From contig JBBDSC010000165.1 in the NCBI GenBank assembly GCA_040905145.1, forward strand, positions 1 through 64,000: a stretch of 64,000 nt of DNA, written 5' to 3'. A program made the translations under genes and the position numbers. This document shows, one piece after another, positions 33,381 through 43,300 of the stretch (positions are counted from its first letter, which is position 1; each line of letters starts with the position of its first letter). The notes beneath the pieces were generated by a model. That model was not told the DNA's origin, did no database searches, and saw only the letters and a program-made list of their open reading frames with translations. This stretch comes from DATGMS01 sp040905145 (lineage in GTDB: Bacteria > Bacteroidota > Bacteroidia > Cytophagales > Cyclobacteriaceae).

Positions 33381-34808
33381 TTGGGGAGCTTCCATTCATT
33401 TGATGATATAAAAAAGGCAATTGCAAATAAAGAAACAGATTGTAAAGCAGTTGTAAATTATTATCTCAAAAACATTCAAACGAAGGCACATTTAAACGCC
33501 TTCGTTGAAGTTTATGCAGCTGCCGCTTTAGAGCAGGCAGATAAAATAGATACTAAAATAGCTTTAGGAAAAGCAGGTAAACTTGCGGGAATGGTTGTAG
33601 GCATTAAAGACGTATTGTGTTATGCCAATCACGAAGTCAATTCTTCCAGTAAAATACTTGAAGGATTTGAATCCCAATTTACCGCTACTGCGGTCCAAAA
33701 GCTAATTGACGAAGATGCGATCATCATCGGCCGATTGAACTGTGATGAATTTGGTATGGGATCTTCCAACGAAAATTCCATCCACGGAAAGGTATTGAAT
33801 GCAGCGGATGAATCCCGGGTTCCTGGGGGCTCTTCCGGTGGATCTGCCGTAGCGGTACAAGCCAATCTATGTTCGGTCTCTTTGGGGACAGACACTGGGG
33901 GGTCCGTGAGGCAGCCTGCGGCATTTACGGGGATAGTGGGCATAAAACCTACTTATTCGAGGGTTTCACGATTTGGCCTTATAGCGTATGCCTCTTCTTT
34001 TGATACCATAGGCGTATTCTCAACCAACGTCAAGGACAATGCACTGGTGATGGAAACCATGGCCGGTGCAGATGAATTTGACAGCACCGTTTCCAAAAAA
34101 TCTGTCCCTAATTATAGTGAATTGCTGCATTTTGACAAACCGGTAAAAATAGCTTTCTTGAAGGAGACCCTCAATTCAAGCATCCTCCAGGAAGAAATAA
34201 AAACAAAAACACAAGCAGTCCTGGACAGGTTGAAAAATGAGGGGCATGAAGTGGAAGAGGCGGAATTTCCACTATTGGATTATGTGCTGCCTACTTACTA
34301 TATCTTGACTACAGCGGAAGCGAGTTCCAATCTCTCAAGATTTGACGGAGTGAAATATGGGTACAGGACCCCTAATGCTCATAATTTGGAAAGTATGTAC
34401 AAATTAACCAGATCTGAAGGTTTTGGCGAAGAAGTAAAAAGGAGGATTATGCTGGGGACTTTCGTATTAAGTGCCAGCTATTATGATGCCTATTTCACAA
34501 AAGCCCAGAAAGTTAGGAGACTGATTAAGGAGTATACCGAAAATTTGTTGACTAAATATGACTATATCATCATGCCCACCACACCTTCTACGGCCTTCAA
34601 GTTTGGGGAGCATTCCAATGATCCGGTAGCCATGTATCTGGAAGATTTGTTCACGGTCCAAGCCTCAGTATCAGGAGTACCTTCCATCTCGGTGCCTAAT
34701 GGAGAAGATGATAATGGGCTTCCCATAGGGCTTCAAATAATGGCGAATTCCTTTAAAGAAGCAGAACTCTATGCTTTTGCCAATTATTTATTGGAATCAA
34801 ATAATTAA
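33381..34808 (+). CDS. gatA: Asp-tRNA(Asn)/Glu-tRNA(Gln) amidotransferase subunit A
   Basis: A 475-residue amidase-signature enzyme that frees ammonia from Gln for transamidation of mischarged tRNA. The catalytic triad is complete: Lys76 in GIKDVL, cis-Ser151 in PGGSSGGS and Ser175 in GTDTGGSVRQPA. The start codon is TTG: no ATG occurs in frame until about codon 70, and the sequence SFHSFDDIKKAI aligns with the family N terminus. The gatB and gatC genes are elsewhere. It lies in a run with tatA and the lytic transglycosylase. Confidence 0.95.
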   Translation: MGSFHSFDDIKKAIANKETDCKAVVNYYLKNIQTKAHLNAFVEVYAAAALEQADKIDTKIALGKAGKLAGMVVGIKDVLCYANHEVNSSSKILEGFESQFTATAVQKLIDEDAIIIGRLNCDEFGMGSSNENSIHGKVLNAADESRVPGGSSGGSAVAVQANLCSVSLGTDTGGSVRQPAAFTGIVGIKPTYSRVSRFGLIAYASSFDTIGVFSTNVKDNALVMETMAGADEFDSTVSKKSVPNYSELLHFDKPVKIAFLKETLNSSILQEEIKTKTQAVLDRLKNEGHEVEEAEFPLLDYVLPTYYILTTAEASSNLSRFDGVKYGYRTPNAHNLESMYKLTRSEGFGEEVKRRIMLGTFVLSASYYDAYFTKAQKVRRLIKEYTENLLTKYDYIIMPTTPSTAFKFGEHSNDPVAMYLEDLFTVQASVSGVPSISVPNGEDDNGLPIGLQIMANSFKEAELYAFANYLLESNN

Positions 34809-34828
34809 AACTTAATTTATTCCTGGCC

Positions 34829-36223
34829 ATGAAAAAAACGGTTCTTATTACACTATTCTTGAATTTTTTGCTGGTATTCATTTCCCATAGTCAGGAATTG
34901 ATGGAATTCTTAAATGCCCACGAAATAAATGAAGAGGTGATCATGCCGATGTATGATTTTGAACACATCCCTGATTTCACCTATGATGAAGTCAAACAGC
35001 GGGTAGACGAAATGTCTACGGAAATGTCTTTTGAACTAAATGAGACAATTTTTTCCTTCATCAACTATTTCACAGTCAGGAACCGCGACTATTCCAGGAT
35101 GGTCCTGGCCAGAAAGGACATTTATTTGCCCTTATTTGAAGAAGCGCTGAAAAAACATCAAATGCCCGATGACATAAAATATTTGGCCATCATTGAATCA
35201 GGGTTGAATCCACGGGCAAGGTCAAGAGTTGGGGCCATGGGCTTATGGCAATTTATGCCTGCGACCGGCAGGGAATATAAGCTTTTTGTCAATAATCTTG
35301 TTGACGATAGAATGGATCCAGAACTGGCTACAGAAGCCGCTTTAAAATACCTAAAAGCCCTTCATAGAATGTTTGGTGATTGGGAAGTGGCCCTCGCAGC
35401 TTATAATTGCGGTCCCGGGAATGTAAGGAAAGCCATCAGAAGGTCCGGTGGAAAAAAAACTTTTTGGGGCATTTATAATCACCTGCCCAGGGAAACCAGA
35501 AGTTACATTCCCCAATTTCAAGCAATTATGTATGTGTTACGTTATGCCGAAGAACATAATTTAATACTTGAAGAGCCTACATTCCCCATGACCTACGAGA
35601 AGGTCATATTTGAAAAGGAATTGGATCTGGAACATTTTGCGGAAATTTCAGGCATTTGTATAGAAGATCTCGAGCAATTAAATCCCTCTATTTTAGACGG
35701 GAAAGTCCCTAGTTCCCATACCCATTACGGGTTAAGGATCCCAAAAGCCAAAGCGCGATTTTTTGCGGAAAACAAGGAATGGATTGTGGATTCTCTAGGC
35801 CAAAAAGCAAGTAAGTTGGTAGCCGAAAGCATAGAGGTCAGGGAAAAACCCGACCATCAGCTTTCCGGTAAAATCACCTATCGGATCAGACCTGGAGATG
35901 CTTTGGGGACCATAGCGCAAAGGTACAACACCACTATAGCAAACCTGAAAGAATGGAATGGTCTCCGTTCAAATACCATTAAAGCTGGACAAGAGTTATC
36001 TATTTATCCCAGAAACGCTGACTTTGGAGCTAATGTAGTTTCGAATTCTACAGATCAAGCCAAAAAAAATAATGCTGAATCCAAAATTTATACCGTCCAA
36101 CCCGGTGATTCCCTTTGGCTTATTTCCAGAAGAATGGAGGGGATAACTATTGATCAAATCAAAAAGCTGAACAATTTAAGCAACAATAAAATCAAGCCCG
36201 GCCAAAAACTGATTATTGGCTAA
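34829..36223 (+). CDS. MltD-like lytic transglycosylase with LysM repeats
   Basis: A 464-residue exported enzyme that cuts glycan chains of peptidoglycan with formation of 1,6-anhydroMurNAc. A signal peptide (to about Ser21) precedes a GH23 domain (about 105-225) with catalytic Glu123 in IIESGLNP, then GAMGLWQFMP, ALKYLKAL and AAYNCGPGNVRKA. Two LysM peptidoglycan-binding repeats end the protein: about 358-402 (YRIRPGDALGTIAQRY) and 417-463 (YTVQPGDSLWLISRRM). The family is usually a lipoprotein, but no lipobox Cys is seen here. The length fits MltD-like enzymes of Bacteroidota. Confidence 0.93.
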   Translation: MKKTVLITLFLNFLLVFISHSQELMEFLNAHEINEEVIMPMYDFEHIPDFTYDEVKQRVDEMSTEMSFELNETIFSFINYFTVRNRDYSRMVLARKDIYLPLFEEALKKHQMPDDIKYLAIIESGLNPRARSRVGAMGLWQFMPATGREYKLFVNNLVDDRMDPELATEAALKYLKALHRMFGDWEVALAAYNCGPGNVRKAIRRSGGKKTFWGIYNHLPRETRSYIPQFQAIMYVLRYAEEHNLILEEPTFPMTYEKVIFEKELDLEHFAEISGICIEDLEQLNPSILDGKVPSSHTHYGLRIPKAKARFFAENKEWIVDSLGQKASKLVAESIEVREKPDHQLSGKITYRIRPGDALGTIAQRYNTTIANLKEWNGLRSNTIKAGQELSIYPRNADFGANVVSNSTDQAKKNNAESKIYTVQPGDSLWLISRRMEGITIDQIKKLNNLSNNKIKPGQKLIIG

Positions 36224-36310
36224 GTTTTGTTTAACTAATTATTTAATTATTTATTTTTTTCAACGGTAAGATTTTATAAATTGTACCTTGTGTTAACAAA
36301 ACCTAGAGTC

Positions 36311-37417
36311 ATGCCCTTCAAAAATATATTGATATTAGCTACGTTTCTATTTCCTACTGTTTTTATGGCTGGTTGCGGAGAAAACGGGGGAAACTCTAAC
36401 TCCAACAAACCTCAGGCCAGGGGTGGGATTGGTGAAATCCTGTTGGTAATCGATTCCTTAAAATACCAAGGACCTGTTGGAGATGCGTTAAAAGGCATTT
36501 TTGAGGAGGACATAAGGGGGTTAGAACGGGAAGAGAAAATTTTCAACCTCAAAAGAATTGATCCCCGTGACATGAACAGGGTATTAAAGTTGGTTCCTAA
36601 TATAGTATATGTGACCACCTTCGATGATGCAAGCCCAGGAAGTAGGACTATCAATGCCCAATTCAATCAAACCTCCAAAGAAAAGGCCCAAAAAGATTCC
36701 TCTCTGTTTATGTTAAGAAATGAAAATGAATTCGCACAAGGCCAGGAAGTATTGTATCTTTTTGGGGCAAATGAGGAGCAACTGATCAAAAATCTAGATG
36801 CCAATAAAGCCATACTCCAAAACTTCTTTGAAGTAAGGGAAAGAAAACGTTTGGCCAGAGGGCTATTGAGCAGGAAAAACTCCGCCATAAAAAACAAGGG
36901 TCTGGAAAAATTCGGCATTGGCATCAACGTTCCAGCTTCCTATCAATTTGTACAGGAAGATGAAGATTTTCTATGGTTACGTCAACCTACCCCCACACCT
37001 GCCCGACCGGATATCAGCATGTTTTTCTTCCAAACAGATTATATATCCGAAGAACAGCTATTCCCGGAGAATATCATCAAGCTAAGGAACGAACTAACCA
37101 GGGATAGGATTTTTGGTGATCCAGCCAACGAAAACAGCTACATAGAAATACAAAAACAATCTATCCCTTCTTTCAGGGACTTTACTATTGATGGTAGATA
37201 TGCCATTGAATTGAGAAGTCAGTGGAGAACGCATAATATTAGCATGGGAGGTTCTTTTCTTTCCTACACTGTAGTTGATGAAGAGTCGGGGAAACTTTAT
37301 TATATGGAAGGATTTGTCTATTATCCAAATGAAATCCATAGGACTTCATTAAGGGAAATTGAAACCATACTGTTAGCTACGGATTTTTCTCCTTCACAAC
37401 CTGTGGCTGATGACTAA
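36311..37417 (+). CDS. DUF4837 lipoprotein
   Basis: A 368-residue lipoprotein. The chosen ATG gives MPFKNILILATF and a lipobox FMAGC (Cys22); the frame opens 10 codons earlier at 36281, but those residues precede a proper signal. The mature protein matches DUF4837, a Bacteroidota family of unknown role; GEILLVIDS, FGIGINVPASYQF and FRDFTIDGRYAIELRSQW are the recognisable blocks. It sits between the transglycosylase and maeB, with 26 bases to maeB. Function is not known; an envelope role is only inferred from the lipid anchor. Confidence 0.85.
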   Translation: MPFKNILILATFLFPTVFMAGCGENGGNSNSNKPQARGGIGEILLVIDSLKYQGPVGDALKGIFEEDIRGLEREEKIFNLKRIDPRDMNRVLKLVPNIVYVTTFDDASPGSRTINAQFNQTSKEKAQKDSSLFMLRNENEFAQGQEVLYLFGANEEQLIKNLDANKAILQNFFEVRERKRLARGLLSRKNSAIKNKGLEKFGIGINVPASYQFVQEDEDFLWLRQPTPTPARPDISMFFFQTDYISEEQLFPENIIKLRNELTRDRIFGDPANENSYIEIQKQSIPSFRDFTIDGRYAIELRSQWRTHNISMGGSFLSYTVVDEESGKLYYMEGFVYYPNEIHRTSLREIETILLATDFSPSQPVADD

Positions 37418-37443
37418 ATTAAGTATCAATTATAACAACTTAT

Positions 37444-39714
37444 ATGGCGATTAAAATCAGAAGAGAAGATGCTTTGAACTACCATACGCAGGATAAGCCT
37501 GGTAAAATAGAAGTCATCCCCACAAAACCGCTATCGAGCCAATTGGATTTGGCATTGGCTTACTCTCCAGGGGTAGCTGAGCCCTGCAAGGAAATTACTG
37601 CCGACAAAGAAGCGGTTTACAAATACACGGCAAAAGGTAACCTGATAGCTGTTATTTCCAATGGTACCGCTGTATTGGGGCTGGGCAATATTGGACCAGA
37701 AGCCTCCAAACCCGTAATGGAGGGTAAAGGCGTCCTCTTCAAAAAATTCGCAGGAATAGATGTTTTTGATATAGAAATAGATGAAAAAGATCCTGAAAAA
37801 TTAATTCAAATAATCAGATCTCTGGAACCTACTTTTGGGGGTATTAACCTGGAAGACATTAAAGCACCAGAATGCTTTGTCATTGAACAAACACTCAAAA
37901 GGGAAATGAAGATCCCTGTGATGCATGATGATCAACACGGGACAGCTATTATTTCTGGAGCAGCTCTGTTGAATGCCCTGGAGATAATTGATAAAAAAGT
38001 AGAGGACATCAGGTTGGTAGTAAACGGCGCCGGCGCAGCTGCCATTTCCTGTACCTACTTCTATATGAGCCTGGGGGTCAGGAAGGAAAATATTGTCCTA
38101 TGTGATAAAGAAGGGGTAATCCGGACCGATCGAAATGATATAGAAGAAAACAGAAGAGTGTTTGCCACAAACAGGGATATCCAGACCCTTACTGATGCCC
38201 TTACTGACGCCGATGTGTTCTTGGGCCTTTCCGCAGGGAATGTGGTGTCCCAAGATCAAATCAGGTTAATGGCCAATGACCCTTTGGTTTTTGCTTTGGC
38301 CAACCCCGATCCCGAAATCAGTTACGAATTGGCTACTGAAGCGCGGGAAGATGTGATTATGGCTACTGGCAGATCAGATTATCCCAACCAGGTGAACAAT
38401 GTAATTGGCTTCCCTTATATTTTCAGGGGGGCATTGGACGTCAGGTCTACTGCTATCAATGAGGAGATGAAATTGGCAGCGGCAAAAGCAATAGCAAAAT
38501 TAGCCAAAGAGCCAGTACCGGACATTGTCAATAAAGCCTATGGGGACAGCAAATTAGCCTTTGGAAGAACTTACTTGATCCCGAAACCTTTGGATCCAAG
38601 GTTGATCACCACCATTGCTCCGGCTGTAGCAAGAGCAGCAATTGATTCAGGGGTGGCCAAAACGGCCATCACGGATTGGGAGGCTTATGAACTGGAACTT
38701 CAGGAAAGAATAGGCATTGATCAGCGATTGATGTCCAGGGTCATTTCCAGGGCCAAAAAAGATCCTAAACGGGTGGTTTTTGCAGAAGCAGATAACAGAA
38801 GGATCCTTAAGGCTGCTCAGCTAATACAAGATGAGAAAATTGGCGTCCCCATCCTTTTGGGAAATAAAGAAAAAATAGTACAGCTTATACAGGAGCATTC
38901 CTTGGAATTGTACAATGTCACTATCATAGATCCATTTGAAGAGGAATCAACCTTGGAACATTATGGGCAGATCCTTTATGAAAAGAGAAAACGCAAAGGG
39001 TTGACACCCTATGAGGGGAAAAAGCTCATGCGTGACAGAAATTATTTCGGTGCGATGATGGTGGAGCTTGGGGATGCAGACGCATTGATATCAGGACTTA
39101 CCAAAGATTACCCCAAAACCATTCTACCCTCTTTAAATATCATAGGGGTAAAAGAGGGGGTTGACAGGGTCGCGGGCATGTATATTATTAATTCCGATAA
39201 AGGCCCTTATTTCTTTGCCGATACGACCGTAAATGTGAATCCTACTGCCGATCAATTAGTTGAAATAATTGGCTTGACGGCTAATGGCGTTAGTTTTTTT
39301 GATATAGAGCCACGAATTGCTGTTTTATCTTATTCCAACTTTGGTTCAGCCAAAGGTGAAATACCTACTAAAACTTCAACCGCTACGGCCAAAGCCAAGA
39401 TAAAATATCCCCATCTGGTGATAGAAGGGGAAATGCAGGCAAATGTTGCCCTTGACGAACAACTCCAAAAAGAAAATTACCCCTTCAGTGCCTTGGCCAA
39501 TAAAAAAGCAAACACCTTGGTTTTCCCTGATTTGGCCTCTGGAAATATTGCTTATAAGCTATTGACAGAAATAGGCAATGCGGAAGCTATTGGTCCTATT
39601 CTTTTGGGAATGAATAAACCGGTACATGTGCTGCAACTCGGAAGTTCTGTGAGAGAAATCGTCAACATGGTAGCAATTGCTGTTGTAGATGCACAAACAC
39701 AAAACCAGAAATGA
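37444..39714 (+). CDS. maeB: NADP-dependent malic enzyme, MaeB hybrid type
   Basis: A 756-residue two-part enzyme. The first 430 residues are a malic enzyme domain, with TYR/Lys motifs (ALAYSPGVAEPC), IKAPECFVIE, the acidic metal region MHDDQHGTA and an NADP site VVNGAGAAAIS. The last 320 are a phosphotransacetylase-like domain (RVVFAEADNRRILKAA, YEGKKLMRDRNYFGAMM), which in this class is regulatory and binds acetyl-CoA rather than being catalytic. It makes pyruvate, CO2 and NADPH from malate. It overlaps ruvA by the ATGA, so it is the operon head for ruvA-sprA. Confidence 0.95.
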   Translation: MAIKIRREDALNYHTQDKPGKIEVIPTKPLSSQLDLALAYSPGVAEPCKEITADKEAVYKYTAKGNLIAVISNGTAVLGLGNIGPEASKPVMEGKGVLFKKFAGIDVFDIEIDEKDPEKLIQIIRSLEPTFGGINLEDIKAPECFVIEQTLKREMKIPVMHDDQHGTAIISGAALLNALEIIDKKVEDIRLVVNGAGAAAISCTYFYMSLGVRKENIVLCDKEGVIRTDRNDIEENRRVFATNRDIQTLTDALTDADVFLGLSAGNVVSQDQIRLMANDPLVFALANPDPEISYELATEAREDVIMATGRSDYPNQVNNVIGFPYIFRGALDVRSTAINEEMKLAAAKAIAKLAKEPVPDIVNKAYGDSKLAFGRTYLIPKPLDPRLITTIAPAVARAAIDSGVAKTAITDWEAYELELQERIGIDQRLMSRVISRAKKDPKRVVFAEADNRRILKAAQLIQDEKIGVPILLGNKEKIVQLIQEHSLELYNVTIIDPFEEESTLEHYGQILYEKRKRKGLTPYEGKKLMRDRNYFGAMMVELGDADALISGLTKDYPKTILPSLNIIGVKEGVDRVAGMYIINSDKGPYFFADTTVNVNPTADQLVEIIGLTANGVSFFDIEPRIAVLSYSNFGSAKGEIPTKTSTATAKAKIKYPHLVIEGEMQANVALDEQLQKENYPFSALANKKANTLVFPDLASGNIAYKLLTEIGNAEAIGPILLGMNKPVHVLQLGSSVREIVNMVAIAVVDAQTQNQK

Positions 39715-40310
39715 TTGCGTATCTAAAGGGGAAATTAGTTCATAAAGATCCTACTTTTGTTATTATTGATATCCACGGGATTGGATACCATGTGAAAATT
39801 TCGTTGAATACTTATTCCCAAATAAAGAATGAGGAGCAGGTAATGCTCCTCACTTTTTTAAGCATAAAAGAAGATGCGCACACGCTGTATGGTTTTAAAG
39901 AGGAAACTGAGAAGAAACTTTTTTTAGACTTGATTTCAATAAGTGGTGTAGGACCCAATACTGGTTTGATGATTTTGTCCTCCCTCAGTTCGGAAGAGCT
40001 GGAGCAGGCCATTATCAGTGAAGACCACCATTCCATCCAACGGGTAAAAGGCATAGGTTCCAAGACCGCGCAAAGAATTGTACTCGAACTTAAGGATAAA
40101 ATAAAAAAAGACAGCTTTCTGGATGCTTCCAAAGGTGAAACCGGATTCCTTAACAAAAGCAATAAGATAAAGCAGGAGGCGTTACAAGCCTTGATAACAT
40201 TAGGGTTCCCAAAAACATCAGCTGAGAAAAATATTGAATCTATCTTGAAAAAATCAGGTCCTGAAATTTCCTTGGAAGATTTAATTAAGGCATCTTTAAA
40301 GTCATCTTAA
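39711..40310 (+). CDS. ruvA: Holliday junction helicase subunit RuvA
   Basis: A 199-residue DNA-binding subunit that holds the Holliday junction for RuvB. The N-terminal OB fold starts MIAYLKGKLVHKDPTFVIID; the middle tandem helix-hairpin-helix carries LISISGVGPNTGLMILS and RVKGIGSKTAQRIVLELKDK; the C-terminal RuvB-contacting bundle (about 145-199) contains QEALQALITLGF. The start overlaps maeB by 4 bases. The ruvA-sprA-gcvH order is conserved in Bacteroidota. Confidence 0.96.
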   Translation: MIAYLKGKLVHKDPTFVIIDIHGIGYHVKISLNTYSQIKNEEQVMLLTFLSIKEDAHTLYGFKEETEKKLFLDLISISGVGPNTGLMILSSLSSEELEQAIISEDHHSIQRVKGIGSKTAQRIVLELKDKIKKDSFLDASKGETGFLNKSNKIKQEALQALITLGFPKTSAEKNIESILKKSGPEISLEDLIKASLKSS

Positions 40311-40322
40311 CCAGTCACACTA

Positions 40323-43300
40323 TTGAACTTTGCGCACTCATATACTTTTAAGAGGAGTAAATCATTCAATTTTTCAGCCACAATGCTTTTATTGGCGGTG
40401 ATTGTGCTCTTTTTGTCTACAATAGAAGCATTTGCCCAACAAAACGACACCATTCCGGATAAAATTGACTCTTTGAAAAAAAGAAGGTCATTGCCTTCCT
40501 TTTTACTTTGGGACAATTTAAATACCAGTCCGCTGTTTCCAAACCAAAACCCTTTTCTTAGAAGGAACTCCCCTTTTGTACCTCCGCCCCCGACCAACCA
40601 AAAGATAGAAGTAGAAATTGACTCCACTTTTCAGTACAGGATCACTGATGAACTTGATTCAGGCGCAGTAGAAACCGGGTACACTTATGATTTTGACGAT
40701 TTTTCCAAAATCCAGGAACTCCGCATGAGACAGGAATATTGGAGGAACAGGTCCAGAGGCATGGATGGGGAAAGTGCGGTAAGCGGAAGAGGCTTAATCC
40801 CACCGATCACTTTGAGCCCCTCTTTTGACCGGATTTTTGGGGGAAATGAAATAAACATTGTACCTACAGGAAATGTAAACCTGGATTTTGGAGGTATATT
40901 CCGAAGAATAGACAATCCTTCGATCCCCATACGTCAACAACAAAACGGGGGCTTCCATTTTGATCAACAGATCCAAATGAGCGTCAATGGTACCTTGGGC
41001 CAAAAGATGCGCATCGGGGCCAATTTTGACAGTAATAATTCTTTTGATTTTCAAAACCAACTGAAAGTGGAATATGCTGGTTTTGAAGAAGACATTATAA
41101 AAAGTATAGAAATAGGCAATATCAGCATGCCCATCCAGAACAGTTTAATACAAGGGGCACAGAATCTTTTTGGAGTAAAAACACAGCTTCAGTTTGGTAA
41201 GCTGTTTATGACCGCCGTAGCTTCTACCCAACGTGGCAGAAGGGATGAAATCGTCATTGAGGGGGGCAGTCAAGGAAGGCCGTTCGAAATCCAAGCCTCT
41301 GAATATGATGAAAACAGGCACTTCTTCTTGGGGCATTTTTTTAGGAATAATTATGAGAACTGGCTCAAGGGGCTGCCTCAAGTTTTGTCAGGCGTTAACA
41401 TCACCCGGGTAGAAGTTTATATTATGAACCGCGCCAACAATACCGAAACACTCAGAAATTTTGCTGCTTTTATAGACTTGGGGGAAGGCCAGCGGATATT
41501 CCGGCCCGATAATCCAGCCATCGGTCCGGGAAACCCAAGTGCTCCAGCTTCCAATGCTGCCAACGAACTTTTCAATAGCCTTACTTCTAATCCAAGTTTC
41601 AGACCCTTTGACAATGCTTCCACTGCCATTGCCAATGATCTTAATCTGGTTAAAGGAACTGATTTTGAACAAATCAATGGAGCCAGAAAGCTGGCATCAA
41701 ATGAATACACTTTTCATAAGGCGCTGGGATATTTATCATTATCAAGGAAATTACAAAATGATGAGGTAATAGCCGTTTCTTATGAATACACCTATAATGG
41801 CCAATCCTACAAGGTAGGTGAGCTTTCTGAAGATTATCAAAACCTGTCCGAAAACGAGATAATCTTTCTGAAAATGCTAAGGCCTGCCCGTATTAATACC
41901 CAGATCCCAACTTGGGATCTGATGATGAAAAACGTTTATAATTTCAATGCCAACCAGATCCAAAAAGAAGGATTTCAATTACAGATCATTTACAGGGATG
42001 ACAGAACAGGCATGGATAACCCCAGTTTATTGGAAGGACAAAATGTGAAAGATGTTCCTTTGATCCGCCTGATGAATTTGGACAATCTTAACCCTCAAAA
42101 TGATCCACAGCCTGATGGTAACTTTGACTTTGTCCCGGGGTTGACCATCCTACCGGAACAAGGAGTATTGGTTTTCCCTGTTTTGGAGCCTTTTGGAAAA
42201 AACTTAAAGGATCATTTCCTTGCCTCTGAAACAAATCTGGTGGATAAGTATGTCTATGATACGCTCTACAATACCACCCAGGCAGATGCAGAATTGGTCA
42301 CTAGATTAAATAAATATTATATTACGGGAAGTTTTACCGCAGGGTCTTCTTCTGAAATTATGTTGCCCGGTCTGAATATTTCCGAAGGATCCGTATTGGT
42401 TACTGCCGGCAATATTCCTTTAACTGAAGGGGTGGATTTTACAGTGGATTACAATATTGGCCGTGTGGTCATCATCAATGAAGGCATACTCCAATCCGGT
42501 AAAAAAATCAGCATTAGTTTTGAAAAAGCAGACTTGGTATCCTTCCAAACAAGAAGCCTCCTGGGCACCCGGTTTGATTACTTGTTTAATGAAAATTTAT
42601 CTCTTGGAGGCACCTTTCTTTTTCTTAATGAAAGACCAAATATTAGCAGGATCAGTACGGGCAATGAAACCTTGAAGAACAGTCTATGGGGCTTGGACAT
42701 GAATTACAGCGAGGAATCCATATTTCTGACCAAATTAGCCGATGCCCTGCCTTTTACAGAAACCAAAGAAACGTCCCTCTTTCAGTTCAGCGGGGAATTT
42801 GCCCATCTGATTCCCGGTACTTCCAATCAAGTGAACGGGGAAGGGGCTTCTTACATTGATGATTTCGAATCGGCCATCACACCTTTTAATTTGGGCTCTT
42901 CTCCCCAGACATGGAAGCTGGCGGCGACTCCTGCTACCGATGATGATCAATTTGATTTAAGTTATCAGTCCGAAGACCGGTTGGGCAATACTTACCTTAG
43001 GGCCCGCTTAGCCTGGTATAATATTGACAATGTATTTTACAGGCCTTCAGGTAAAGGAGTCCCATCAAACTTAACTGAGGAAGATAGGAGAAATCACTAT
43101 GTTAGAAGTGTGCAACCTCAAGAGATCTTTCCAGGAAGGTCTCGGGAACAAATGATCCTTCCCGAAACCTTATTTGAAATGGCTTATTTTCCTCACGAAA
43201 GAGGCATGTTCAATTATAATCCAAATCTTACAGCAGAGGGGTTACTTCCAGATCCAAGGCAAAATTATGGAGGCATTACCAGGGCCATCACTTCTGAAGT

